From: Siphonodentalium dalli
Lineage: Eukaryota; Mollusca; Scaphopoda; Gadilida; Siphonodentaliidae
Direction: 5' to 3'
DNA: 64,000 bases
NCBI GenBank assembly: GCA_032622095.1
Contig: CP136061.1
Location: 189,912,369-189,976,368 of the forward strand
Below are positions 12,841 to 25,200 of the stretch, in pieces; positions within the stretch are counted from its first letter, which is position 1, and each line of letters opens with the position of its first letter. The notes under the pieces were generated by a model. That model searched no databases, was not told the origin of the DNA, and saw only the letters and a list, made by a program, of their open reading frames with translations. Both the position numbers and the translations under genes were made by a program.

Positions 12841-13779
12841 AGGTTTTGATGTAACTGACGCTTTTTGATGCAACTAACGAGTTTTTATGTAAACTCTCCA
12901 GCTTTTGGTGTAAAATAGGGTCAGCATTTGATGTTAAAAAAAAACAAAAAGGGAACAAGTGTTGAAGTAACAAAAACCCGCCAGCTTTTGATGTAAAATC
13001 ACCAGTCGATTCACCTTTGATGTGTGAAGGAAGGAATTCAGTCATATCTGGAGTCTGTCCATGTACAAGACGACCAACAAATGGGGGTCGGCCATACGAG
13101 TGTGACCTGTGTCAGATGGAATTCAGGGTCGTCAAAACGAGTGTGACATAAGACATTTAGTGATCCCGAAAAACTGACAACACATAAAAAATTCACACCG
13201 GCGATCATCCATACCTACGCCACGTGTGTCAGAAGGAATTCAGTCATATCTGGAGTCTGACACTGCATTTAAGAGGACCAACACCGGCGATCGTCCATAC
13301 TAGTGTGTGGCATCTTATATATGGTGTGTGTGCCATATATAAGACATTTCGTGATTCCGAATACCTGGCAACACACACGAGAATACACAACGGCAATTGC
13401 CCATACGAGTGTCACGTGGCTATGGTCAGTCATACCGCAAGTCTATCGAGCAAAGATGACTCCACACTGGCAATCGACCATACGCGTGTGACGTGTCGGA
13501 AGGCATTTTATCAGTCCAGAAAACCTGACAGATCACAAGAGTATCCACTTTATGGCTCAATAGTATTTTACATCAAAAGCTCTCATTTTTTACTTCCAAA
13601 CTCGTTGCCTGTTTATTTTTTTACATAAAAAGCTGGCGGCTTTACTTCAAAAGTGGAGACCTCATTTTACATCAAAAGCTGGCGATTTTACATCAAAACT
13701 AGTTAGTTATATGAAAAGCTGGCGATTTTACATTAAAACTCGTCAGTTGCATCAAAAGTTGTCAGTTACATCAAAACCT
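12841..13779. mobile_element. Foldback-like element carrying a zinc-finger fragment
   Basis: Left end (12841-13025) and right end (13560-13779) are inverted copies of each other. Both start AGGTTTTGATGTAACTGAC and consist of short, loosely tandem units such as AGCTTTTGATGTAAAAT. The centre (13060-13560) is a decayed C2H2 zinc-finger sequence. Long inverted ends made of subrepeats are typical of foldback (FB/TU) elements. No transposase is seen, and I could not define a target duplication. Confidence 0.7.
13060..13560 (+). pseudogene. C2H2 zinc-finger pseudogene fragment
   Basis: Plus-strand readings in changing frames include GGRPYECDLCQMEFR, CQKEFSHIWSLTLH and repeated HTGD(H/R)PY-type linkers, with stops and frameshifts throughout. 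The GDRP linker style matches the 59-61 kb array. It lies between the inverted ends of the foldback-like element, so it was probably captured by it. Confidence 0.7.
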
Positions 13780-14014
13780 TGCTGCCTACAAGGTTTATAA
13801 TGCAGTATATTGTTATATAGTTAGAAATCATGATGGTAATAAATTATACAGTAGTTTATCTCAGGCAGAGCACCGAGCAATTGATAGGACACAGGTGCCC
13901 TCGGTATAGATTGGAATCGGAAAATAAATAAAGTCGATTTCTGCACATTTCGGGATTGTTTTTTAACTTTTTTTTATACATAATGGTTTCAAGTCACTAA
14001 AGTTGGGGACATGT

Positions 14015-15468
14015 CTCTATTCCGAAGGTTCGCTATTCCAAAGTTCACTATTCCGAAGGTTCTCTATTCCGAAGGTTCGCTATTCCGTAGGTTCTCTATT
14101 TTGAATGTTCGCTATTCCGAAGGTTCTCTATTCCGAAGGTTCGCTATTCCGAATGTTTTTGTTATTTTAAAGGTTAATTCTATATTCTAAAGTATTGAAA
14201 GGGTTCTTTATCAGGAAGACTCTTTGTATGAAGGAAATAATTTAAAACAATAAAACAATAAATGTGATTTTTGTTTGTTTTTTTCGCAGGTTTGGTTGAG
14301 ATTTAATGTCATTACGTGTGACGTTATTTCTCAATACATATTAACATCACGCAGCCCACACAATTGCTGTTTCCATACGATTTAATGTCATTATGTATGA
14401 CGTTTTATCTCAATAATCTTAGGGCAAGAATACGCCAACTAAATGCGGATTATAACAGTGGGGCTATATAATGGATACTGGAGCGCCATAACATATTGCA
14501 TAGCAGAATATCGCTGAATAGACGGGTATGAGATGAACCTAACTGCAATTGTGACTTTGTATTGACTTTAAAGGCCCACTTAATTTTCGAGTCACTGATT
14601 TTTTTTATAGTGCCTTGATATACGGTTTTAATAACAAACTATTACATAAAATATGATTAAAATAGTATAATTCATCACCATTTGAAACATCTGGTCTCAG
14701 AAGGTGCCCATGGAGTAATAGCAAATACACATGTAGCTGAAATCATACAATCATTTCCACCGTTATAGCTCCCAGAATGGAACAGAATTCAAACTATAGT
14801 TTATTTCAATTGAAGGGGAATAACTCTATATCTAAATATATAGTTATTCCCCTTCCATTGAAAATAATAGACTTTGTGTAGAAACTTCAGCACAGAACAG
14901 ACGTCGATATCTCAACGAAAACAACATGTTCACATAGAAAAATAGAAAACAGCTGAAATCATAAAAAGATTTCCCCCGTTATGGCTCCCAGAATGCAACC
15001 TAATTCAAACTAAAATGTATTTCAATGGAATTGGAATAACTCTATCTTTAAAATAAAGAGTTATTTCCTCTCCATTGAAAATAATACACTTTGCGCAACA
15101 AAACCATATGAAACTTAAGCACAAAAACACGTTGGTAACTCACCCAAAACATGTTCACAGTTTATTACACCAGATAAGTTGAAAATACAATGTTAGAGAG
15201 CTTCCTATTTCAAACGGTATATAATATGGCATATATTTTAAATATGTGATCTCGGGGCTCGAAAATTAAGTGGGCCTTTAATGTTGATGTTTCTTTCAAA
15301 TACAGATTGTCAGTTCGGACTGATACTGCCTTCTTGCTATTATATAACTGACATCTCGGACAATTTGGGTATTAGAATGGGGTGTTTAAATGTACTAGAG
15401 GGAACCTTCGAAATAATGAACCTTCGGAATAGCGAACCTTCGGAATAATGAACCTTCGGAATAGAGAA
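14015..15468. mobile_element. Foldback-like element with CTATTCCGAAGG subrepeat ends
   Basis: The left end (14015-14155) has about nine tandem 15-17-base units of TTCGCTATTCCGAAGG type. The right end (15405-15468) has about four in inverse orientation. No coding sequence is seen inside; most of the interior is a second element (14571-15283). Confidence 0.65.
14571..15283. mobile_element. Nested MITE, AAAGGCCCACTTAATTTTCG ends
   Basis: The left end AAGGCCCACTTAATTTTCGA and the right end in inverse orientation bound about 710 bases. Inside are two direct copies of a block with hairpins around GGGGAATAACTCTAT (about 14790-14890 and 14998-15100). No ORF. It sits inside the 14015-15468 element, so it inserted later. 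Confidence 0.6.
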
Positions 15469-17300
15469 CCCTACCACTAAAGTTTCATGATAGCGCTATG
15501 AATGTCACAAAATACTCTTCTAATGTTGTTTTGTTTCATATCTCTTTTTCAGCTTAAGTTGACATCAAATTGAATTAGGCTATGTTCATTAGTTTTGCTC
15601 TCTCTCTATAATATATTTTGTAATATATTTGTTCTCTACAATATATTTTTTCTCTATAATATAATATTTTTTCTCTATAATTTGATGTCAATACTTTTCA
15701 CATCTTTGTTTTCAGCTTCGACTGAGACCCAAATTAAAAAAGATGGGAACATTGAGGTCAAGACCACGAAAGTGTACAGAATGCTTACAACATATTTATC
15801 GGACTAATTACCTTGTTGACCGAAACACAGAAAACATTCCAATCTACTTATTTGTAACATCAGAATGGCGATTTGATGTCAAGATTCGATTAAAGGTAAA
15901 ATCCCTGATTTGCAGGACACTAATACAGATTCTATTAGATAATAAATCATGTGACCCAGATCAGATTAGAAAATACATTAGATATCTCAATTTTATGACT
16001 CATTAAAAATTTATATGACGCAAAAAATATAATTTAATGATTCAATAATTATGTAAAAACATATGAATTAATGTGGATGTTAGAAGAATAGAACATTCAG
16101 TGAATAATAATAGACACCTTTCGCAAAATGAACTACTACTGATAACAATTAGTAATATGGTACTTCTACATACATCACTAGAATTTGTGTTTTTTCAATC
16201 AGCTGTTGTTTTGTCATATCCGTAGTTACGAATACTGTTTCGGTTTTTAAACAATCACAAATATATCATATACTAATAAATTTGAATTTATTTCATCTAT
16301 CTCTCAGTGGCAATGATAAAACCATACATGCAATCATCGAGCCTACAACTGACTATGACCTAACAATTAAGGACACAATTAAGTACAGAATAATCATGCC
16401 AAACAGAACTATATCACCTTACTGCAAGTGGCAAAAAGTTTGAACAGTATGTATGATTTGCTCACAAATGGACTTGCAGTCATCAATGCTGCGAAAATGG
16501 TTTTGGGCTGTCTGAAAAATTACTATTAGCTATTCGTAATTCTTATCAGAAGAAGTTCATTATGTGAAATGGGTCTAATGCTGAATAGGCCCCAACCTAT
16601 GACACAAAACCAATATTGCTTGCGAATATAATGAAATGAAATGTTTATGCTGAAATGGTATTGTACAAAAATATGAATTAATGAATCAATATATACAAAT
16701 CAAATAATAATGTATATCTTCATGCGAAACAATTAAATGTAAAATGCTTGGGAATGTATAGTGATATTTAATATGCGCTGTAAAATGCTATGACATAAAA
16801 CAATTAATGGTTAAATGTATGTTAGGAACACGTAAATGAACATGAAAACCCATTGATACAAAGCAACAAACCTGCAGTATATATACGACAAATTTACGGA
16901 TTGGGAAATTATTAAATGAAAATTTTTCAATAAGCCCATAATATCAATTGAAAAATAACAATACTTGAAATGGGGATAAACCAAATTCTTCTACTGAATT
17001 ATTTACTGAAGTGAATATCTGACCCATAAGGAACATTTGTAATATATGAAATTTCATGGTGTCAGGGAATGAAACCATAGGAAGCAATTCCGAAGGAAAA
17101 GCCTCTGAACAGAATTTTGGTTGATAAAATATGAGTAACCTTATGGTTAGGTAATATCAATGTGGTATATATAGTATCAACTCATGCATATTGATTCTGC
17201 AAATCATATAAATAAAATTTTATTTTAAAATTAATACATGTATGATAGAAAGAAATCGTGAAGATGCTTGAGTAGGCCTCTTTAATATTTCAAGCTCTGT
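15469..17300. other. Non-coding, AT-rich
   Basis: It holds a TATAATATATTTT-rich local repeat at 15605-15682. Otherwise I see no gene or element. Confidence 0.5.
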
Positions 17301-17559
17301 TTAAAACCATTCCATGACTGGAACTTCCTGAAATTTAGCGAAAACCCTGTGCCAATGCATTCTCTTACATATGCGAGTCTCCCATAGGGAGCCTCACATA
17401 TATAAGAGAATACATTGGCCTAACAATATTTACCTTGTAAGCCAGTGCATTCACTTATATATGCGAGGCTTCCTATGGGGGACTCACATAAATAAGAGAA
17501 TGTACTGGCACAGGATCTTTAATGCAGCACCAGTGCAGCTCCCGTCATGAAAGGGTAAT
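17301..17559. mobile_element. MITE with double hairpin, TTAACCCTTTCATGA family
   Basis: The left end resembles TTAACCCTTTCATGACTGG and the right end is TCATGAAAGGGT. Inside are two hairpins, each built from an inverted pair of CAATGCATTCTCTTATATAT type around CCCATAGGGA. No ORF. TTAA ends followed by CCC suggest a piggyBac-type family. Confidence 0.65.
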
Positions 17560-17791
17560 AAATAAAACACAATTACGATTCCTTACCTATATTACCGTAT
17601 ATATATATTCCAAATTTGGGCTTAAATTATGGGATGATTTACTAATACGAGATATTCCCAATTGGTTGCATGGAGTGAAGTTTCCCTTGTTGGCTATAGG
17701 GTCTCATTTTCTCAAACCCATAGCGGAAACCCTAATTGAACTTTGTTGTATATCAACCATTTCAATCATTCAGATAGCAGTGATTAGTATA

Positions 17792-18065
17792 TTAAAGGTA
17801 CTCAATCCGATCAGACACTCCTAAATTACTATTTCCTTGGCTTCAGGGGTAAAAAATATTTGATTCGAGTCAAGGAACCCACCCATCAAAGCTCAGAGTG
17901 ATTAGATATCGATGTTTGAAATTTGCTGTTTCTATTGTTTGTGGTCCAGATCTTTTCCAGGAATTCGTGCCCAAACAGACAAATTGCGGTTATAGGATGG
18001 ATAACTCTAAAATCAAGTGGTTGTTATTGTTAATAGTAACCACTTGATTTTAGAGTTATCCATCT
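17792..18065. mobile_element. MITE, TTAAAGGTACTCAATCCG family
   Basis: The left end matches copies at 33299, 38035 and 51202. It includes a perfect hairpin at 17999-18061 (GGATAACTCTAAAATCAAGT and its inverse). The right end is missing, so it is truncated. Confidence 0.65.
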
Positions 18066-18124
18066 TTTAGAGTTATCCATCAAACTGTTTATTAGAAAAT
18101 TTATCAAGAAGTTTCAAAGAATTC

Positions 18125-18695
18125 AAATATCAATCTCCAATTTACCCAGGATCTCCAAAACATTGATAATAAGTAGCCAGGATCTACGAAAGTTTGATAA
18201 CAGTAGCCATGATTGCCAAACATTGATAATAGTAGCCATGATCGCCAAACATTGATAATAGTAGCCATGATTGCCATAAATTAATAATACTAGCCACGAT
18301 TTCCAAAACATTAATAATAGCAGCCATGATCACCAAACATTGATAATTGTAGCCACGATTGCCAAACATTGATAATTGTAGCCACGATTGCCAAACATTG
18401 ATAATTGTAGCCATGATCGCCAAACAATAATAATAGCAGCCATCATCACCAAACATTGATAATTGTAGCCACGATCACCAAACATTTATAATAGTAGCCA
18501 GGATTTCCAAGACATTGATAATAGTAGCCATGATCCCCAAAACATTGATAATAGTAGCTATGATCTCCGAAACATTGATAATAGTAGCTATGATCTCTGA
18601 AACATTGATAATAGTAGCTATGACCTCCAAAACATTGATAATAGCAACCATGATTCCAAAACATTGATAATAGTAGCCAGGATTTCCAAATCTTG
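18125..18695. repeat. Minisatellite, about 30-base unit, about 19 copies
   Basis: Unit CCAAACATTGATAATAGTAG plus CCATGATCG or variants, repeated head to tail without spacers. The long minus-strand frames here are translations of the repeat. Confidence 0.9.
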
Positions 18696-19351
18696 TCTAC
18701 CAGGTCATAATCAAAGATGACCGATGTTAGCATTTTTAGCAATCCATTTAATGGCTTTTTTTTATGTTCTTTTAATAATTTAAAAATTATTCTCCAATTT
18801 AACACAACAATAAATGTATATTAGTTGGTCACCCTTGGTATCCTGGTCATCCAAAGTCAATGTTTCAAGATCCTTGGCCACCTAATCATTGAAAGCTTGA
18901 CCAAGTCAGCATCAGTTGATTATTCTGAGGCGAATAATGAATTGTCTTGTGATGCAAAGAGGGTCAAGTTACCACATTTTGAGATTTTCAGAGTTTTGGA
19001 CCAGGAATCAGTCCATTCAACAAAAGACATTGCCTAATCACCAATAAGCAGACAGGAGAATCACAATGTCAGATAACAGCTTTAATATATAGCAATGTTC
19101 AATCACTGAGCATTCTTATATACTTTGAGATGATAGTCTATGATTCAAATGTAGTTTTACTTCTGCAAAATACATAATAAGACAGTTGTTGAGAATTTCT
19201 CACATTAGACTAGTCCTTGCCCCAGTCGAACTAGCCACTCGATTTGTAGTAATTTGACCCCTTTTTGCTTTTGTGATATCCACAAATATTTTTTTTAATT
19301 GGTGATGTCTCAGAATGAAGAATGATATTTATTGATGAGGAAATGAGGAAA
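18696..19351. other. Non-coding
   Basis: No supported gene; the 70-codon frame at 18825 has no features. Confidence 0.5.
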
Positions 19352-19568
19352 TACAGTAATGCCCTAAGTAATCGACTCCTTAACCACAGCAGAATTATGG
19401 GTAACTTTTCAGGATTTAGTTGGAAATATGGCTTGTTGCCATTCATCGGAAAGCTCTTACTGAGAACTTTCCGATGAATGGCAACAAGCCATATTTCCGA
19501 CTAAATCCTGAAAAGTTACCCATAATTCTGCTGTGGTTAAGGAGTCGATTACTTAGGGCATTACTGTA
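19352..19568. mobile_element. Palindromic foldback MITE, TACAGTAATGCCC ends
   Basis: Near-perfect inverted arms of about 103 bases around a short centre near 19455. The ends read TACAGTAATGCCC and its inverse, consistent with a TA-target Tc1/mariner-type miniature. The same family is at 28936, 29965 and 36551. Confidence 0.8.
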
Positions 19569-19931
19569 CCATGACAGATTCGAATGCAAACAGAAAATGC
19601 TGCAAGGGCAATTCTTACTGTGATATAGATCATGCCATGAATCTGCACTCTGGCTATGCCTGTAGAATCATATTCCACTTGTTCAAAACCTGGGAACTTT
19701 TTGATGTTCTGACCTGTCCTGACGGGGAACTTTATAACATGGAAAGAATAATGCAGGGAATATATTTCTTGTGATGTTGGTGACTTTTGTGAGCTAATTT
19801 TGCAATAATTATTGAATTCCATACCCGAGGAAATTACATGATTGTAAGCAACTGAAAGTAATATAGACCCCTAAAATCCTGCAATTTCGAGCTGGGACCT
19901 TCACCGAAACACATTAATAAGGAACAGGTTG
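19569..19931. repeat. Segment with an inverted relative at 21.5 kb
   Basis: On the minus strand, 19745-19640 reads GTTATAAAGTTCCC ... CCAGGTTTTGAAC and GGAATATGAT. A diverged copy is on the plus strand at 21490-21600. Function unknown. Confidence 0.5.
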
Positions 19932-20194
19932 TTAACCCTTTTATTACTGGAGCTTCCTGAAATTTTGCGAAAATCCTGTGCCAATGTATTCTCATGTATA
20001 TGCGAGTCTCTCATAGGGAGCCTCCCATATATAAGAGAATACATTGGTCTAACAATATTTAATTTGACCTTGTAAGCCAGTGCATTCTCTTACATATGAA
20101 AGGCTCCCTATGGGAGACTCACATATGTAAGATAATGCACTGGTACATGATCTTTAACGCTGCACCAGCGTTGCTCCCATCATGAAAGGATTAA
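19932..20194. mobile_element. MITE with double hairpin, TTAACCCTTTCATGA family
   Basis: Starts TTAACCCTTTTATTACTGG and ends CATCATGAAAGGATTAA. It contains two CATTCTC(A/T)T...ATATAAGAGAATACATTGG hairpins like the 17.3-kb copy. Target TTAA is apparent at both ends. Confidence 0.75.
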
Positions 20195-21489
20195 TATATA
20201 TCTGAACATTTACCTCCAATAAATAGGACTCCTTTTGAATTTGTACATGTATTATCTGTCATTTGCTAATTTTTCCTGAAAATCCCTCTAGATGAATAAT
20301 AGACCATTCCAATGTATAATTTTGTAACTGAATGGGAGAATTCATTTAGGATAAAAAGGGTTAAGGATCAGGGGCCCTCAACTGGAAATTCTGATGAAAA
20401 CATTTTCTGTCTTTAAAATGGCTAGCAACTCATGAAGCGCAACATTCAGTAGTCTCCATGGGTTCCTTTTTTAGCTAAATTATCAGACTGAAAGACTTTT
20501 GATAACTTAAAAGTTTGAGCTACAAAGAGGTCAGATCTGAGCATTTCAACAAAGACCGTAAACATAGAATTTTGATAGCTAAAACAAGTGAGGTTCATTT
20601 ACGATTAGGAATGCCTGTGTTTCTAAATATAACCATATAGAACATGTATGTAATGACGTAAATTTAAAGTTTGTTCTCTGTGTTAACTGAATCACATATA
20701 TGTCATGGATTCACATAGATCTATTTAAAGAATTGGGACTGTATTGGTTTCCATTTACAATCGGCCTGAAATCTAGTTTCTTAATAGGAGTATTGGTGCC
20801 TAAACATATATGCCTATGTCAATGCACGTATGGGCCTAAAAAATGTAAAAATAAATTCCCATTTGTGTGTATGCAATGCATATATTCACTGTCCTCTGAT
20901 TTTTTGTAGTATCTAATTTCCAGACATAAGATATTGCTTTTGTGTGGTAGCTAATGCAAAAATTACAACATTTTATTCAAAACAATCTATCAAGTTTTTT
21001 TATTTCTGATGTCTATACGAGGAATGGTTACGACAGGATATTTACCAGACTCAGATCATTCTGTTTTCTTACTAATCACTACCGGTTACTGAACTGATAT
21101 ATACGATTCGATTCGCGATTACTGTGCAGTATTTGATATTATGGTATTCAAATATTTGCAGGAGCCAAAAAACATTTGTAGATGTGAAATGTATAACAAA
21201 ATAAGAAATTTATCTTAAAAATGAGACATCAAACTTTCTTGTTTCCTGATTCAATGTAAACTAAATTTTCAAATAATTTCAAATATACTATTTTTTCACT
21301 ACAATTTTTACCCATCAAGCAAATAAATAAGGTGATATGGCAAGTGAATCAAAAATAATATTTTTGGTTCTAAAAAGCAAATAATTTCAAGTTGCCTATT
21401 CTCATGGTAAACGTGTGGTTCTGGTCATGTCAAGTGAGGTCCCCTGATCCTTAACTAAGAAATATATTATACCTGCATTGTCTTTTCAA
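20195..21489. other. Non-coding 3' flank of the double-homeobox gene
   Basis: AT-rich; I see only the candidate poly(A) hexamers near 20.97-21.0 kb. Confidence 0.45.
20998..21003 (-). promoter_or_regulatory. Candidate poly(A) signal for the double-homeobox gene
   Basis: AATAAA on the minus strand about 620 bases after the TGA. A second AATAAA is at 20977-20972. They are the first clear hexamers I found in the 3' flank. The region is AT-rich, so either could be chance. Confidence 0.3.
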
Positions 21490-21600
21490 TGTTATAAAGT
21501 TCCCTATCAGAACATAAAAACATTTCCAGGTTTTGAACTGGTGGAGTATGATCTCTACTGGTGTAGCCAGAGTAGAGTTTCATGGTATGATTTAACTATG
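21490..21600 (+). repeat. Inverted relative of 19640-19745
   Basis: GTTATAAAGTTCCC, then ACATTTCCAGGTTTTGAAC and GGAGTATGAT. It lies in the 3' UTR region of the homeobox gene, just past its TGA. Confidence 0.5.
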
Positions 21601-21625
21601 ATGAGGCTATCGGCAGGAGGCTACG

Positions 21626-22237
21626 TCACAAAGCAGAATGATCAACTGGCTGTAGGTTGGTAGGGGCTCGATTAAGAAGTTGACGTATCACTGGATGGGA
21701 AGTATGTGATTCATTATTGATGGGAGAGTTACTCCTTGAGGGAGAAGAATCATATTGACTGCAGGCCGCTGTAGGTGGCCATGATTTAACCACAATTGGA
21801 ATCCTCATACCAGTTTGTTTTGAAGGCGTGTGGTGCTCATCATGAGATTTTGCTATTTCTTCTTCTGTTGGACTATTCTCGGAAGAGCAATCTTCTGTTG
21901 GTTCAGTTTCAGACTTGACCAGGTTCTCTGTATAAACAGTGGGTATTGGTGGTTCGTTAGTCGGATTAACGAGTGTTAATCCCGTAGCAGGTTGTGATTG
22001 TGCAGATGGGGGTAAGTATAGTAACGTAGTTGGTGCTATAGCATGTACTGACGATGTTGTTATAACAGGTAAAGACACTGGTGCTATAACAGGTACTGAT
22101 GCTGGTGCTATAACAGGTAGACGCACTGGTGCTATAACAGGTAATGTCGATGGTGCCATAATTGGCAATATTGTCATTGGAGCATGTGAAGTGAAAGCTG
22201 CTTTTCTAATCCTTGCCCGCTTATTCTGGAACCATAC
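21626..22237 (-). CDS. Double-homeobox gene exon 6: homeodomain 2 recognition helix and C-terminus
   Basis: Acceptor AATTTGTAG|GTA. It opens VWFQNKRARIRKAA (positions 47-60 of homeodomain 2) and runs 203 codons to TGA at 21628-21626. After the homeodomain come five octapeptide repeats of LPVIAPVS type, then LLYLPPSAQ...ATGL (about 432-447), paralogous to exon 4, a VKSE motif, an acidic/Ser segment and a polar tail. A possible poly(A) signal lies at 21003-20998. Confidence 0.86.
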   Translation of the reverse strand, partial: VWFQNKRARIRKAAFTSHAPMTILPIMAPSTLPVIAPVRLPVIAPASVPVIAPVSLPVITTSSVHAIAPTTLLYLPPSAQSQPATGLTLVNPTNEPPIPTVYTENLVKSETEPTEDCSSENSPTEEEIAKSHDEHHTPSKQTGMRIPIVVKSWPPTAACSQYDSSPSRSNSPINNESHTSHPVIRQLLNRAPTNLQPVDHSAL

Positions 22238-25200
22238 CTACAAATTGAAATATTATTGATCAGACTGATAACGGAAAGCTGGGATTGAAAATGTCAGAAA
22301 CATGCAAGGCTCTTCCATATGCAAATTATTTAAGTCTTCCACATAAACATTTGTATATACAGTAATAATAATAAATCATTGCACATCTTCAATGTGTCGA
22401 GAAGGGGTCAATAACTCTAAATAAAATAAAAAACATAAAACATTTCTGTCAAAAAATGGCAATAACTCTGCTAAAATAACTCCAACTGAACTAAAAATCG
22501 CTGGTGCACAGGTTCCCATGCTGGTTGACATCTGTGCCAAATTAAAAAACAATTGATTGGAAATGACGGAATACAGGCTCGGACAAAAGATGCGTCCCAG
22601 GATGTACGATTCTATGTCGAAAAACGTCAATAAATATGTATGCTAGCATTCAACTAACCCTGATAGTGTCATAGGGAATATCAATTTCGTCACTCAATTC
22701 TACCATCCTGTCTTTACTGGGGTAGCAGTTATTGTTGTAGCAGATCCTCAGCCTGTTCAGCTGTACTTCAGAGTAGGCCGTTCTGGCCTTCAGTTTGCTT
22801 ATGGGTGACATCATTGCCCGTGCTGCTTTCACATTGGTGGACAATTTATTCACCTTGATCACACACTCTGTCATTGGGCTATCCTTAGGCGATGGTCTGA
22901 TATTGTCAACTTCCGTAGATTCCAATGGTTCACTCTTGATGTGCTTGGTTGCTAGAAAAAAACGTGTTAACTTAAATATATGTCTACAGATAATGTGCAG
23001 TAATTCTGTAAGAGGTCAGATGAAGTAAACATAAATACTGTGTTCTCAGGCACTTCCTTCTTCCCCAAAAGAGAGCCTCAACAAAATATTTTATTTACAT
23101 ATTTATCCATAATGGACCTTTCCACAGCTATGTATCAAATAATTATTTGCAGATATTTTCTACCAATCAGCAGCAGAGCTGGTCGCTTGCTGCATTGGAA
23201 ATTCTTTGTTCACCCTAATTTTGATATCTTATCACCTTTGTTTATTGTCAAAACAGAATGTACTGAAATTTTGATTTGTGGAAATTCATCCCCGACTATA
23301 AAACTATTTTTCATTTTGTGTGACACTTAGTCATATTTTACACAAAGACGAAAAAAATGTACTAGTATGTTCTTGGGTGTATTATACCATATACAAAATG
23401 TGGGGAAGCAATGTAGATAGAACGCAAGAGACGGTAAGAAACGAGTGGGCGTTAGTGCACAAGTTTCTTACCTAAACGTCTTTCGCCTCGAGTGATTTAT
23501 TTACCGGTAATGTAATTCTCGGAACTAATTGATTACTCTATTTATTACACTCCTGCATCAATTTGGATCGCATAATTATATTAAAACACCCAGAAATAAT
23601 GCATAAAATCCGGATGTGGAGAAAGATCAACCATTGAAAATTCAATCTAGATCAGTAAGCGACGAAATGCCAATGATGTCATGAGAAATAATATAATTCA
23701 CTAGTGAAATTACCTTTTTTAATTAAAGCCATTTTCAATGGAAATCGCGCATAGGAGTGTAATAAACTAATTAACCCTTTACCCAACAGAACGGCCCTGT
23801 GCCAATGAATTCTCTTATATATGCGAGTCGTCCATAGGTCGCCTCGCATATATAAGAGAATGCATTGGCTTAACACATATTAAAAATGATAAAATTGTCA
23901 AAGAATGTAGAAAAATATTATAAAAATTGTTAAAGAATGTAAGAAAAAATGGTAAAAAGTGTTAAAAAAGAATTGTTTTAGGCCAGTGCATTCTCTTATA
24001 TATGTGAGGTGACCTATGGTCAACTCGCATATATAACAGAATGCTTTGGCACAGGGCATAACTGTAACCATCACAATGTGGTCAATGAACCGGTTCCAAT
24101 GATATCCATATTTGTATGGTGTTATTGAGACAGACCGAAGATATTTTAGGCTGTTGAAGCTTTATTTGGGCGTTTTTGGCCATTTTGTTGGGTAAAGGGT
24201 TAAACTATTTCTACAGATGCCTTGTCTTGTAGCTGATTATTCAGCTCGTAATTTCAACAAAGAGCAAAAGGATGTTTGTTGATAATTTAACCCTTTCTTT
24301 ACTAAACGGATTTTCCCATTTAGTTACAAAACTATAGATTATTATTCATCTGGAGGGATGCTCAAGAAAAATGAGCAGACGACAGACAGACGAACAGATA
24401 ATGCAAGTGCAAATGTATTGCCTTTCATTAATTGGAAATGTTTAAATAATACCATTAAGTTCAACAAACAGCATATGGCCATTTGTTGAACTTATTATCT
24501 GAACATTTCCTAAGGGAACTATTTATCAATGAGTATTTAGTATAGAAAGGGTTAAACTGAGCTCAAAATACCTAGAGATGAATCAATCAGAATCAAGTGA
24601 CTAGCCAGTTATCAAAGGGTTAACCCTTTCAGTGCCAAGTCCGATTTTTGTATCAACCCATATTTCCTTGATCATTTTTCAAATTTATTGATTATAATAA
24701 TGTGATACATTGATGGAAAGAGCTCTTAGAGTTGATACAAAAATCGGACTTGGCACTGAAAGGGTTAAATGACTTTTCTAACCTGCAATTTGCATCTTCG
24801 TGAGGTTCAGACATAGGCTGTGTGCATGTTTCAACGAGCAGTGTTGCGAACTTTTGTCTGATCTGCTATGGCAATGGACTGTTTGCTTTCAAGAGCATGC
24901 TTCTTCAGCATTGCCAAGAGGGCACAGTATGTGTTCTAAACACAGTTTGGTCGATAAAGTTTATGGTTATACTGACCTGGTGAAGAGATTGTTTGGTCAC
25001 ATGGACGGATTTCTTGTTTATCTGTATGTTGTACTTTGGTGTTCACTGTCGTTTCAGCAAATGTGCTAGCTACTGGTACTACACTTGGTGAGCTAGCATA
25101 ATTGCTAGCATAATTCAATCCTGTTGCCAATTGGGGTACCTGGGCAACTGGTGGTATATAGAGTAACATCCCAGGTGATAGAGTAGGAGGCATTGTCATT

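Noticed and set aside
18123-18805. CRISPR-like array
   Set aside because: Units are contiguous without spacers and the window is eukaryotic; it is a minisatellite.
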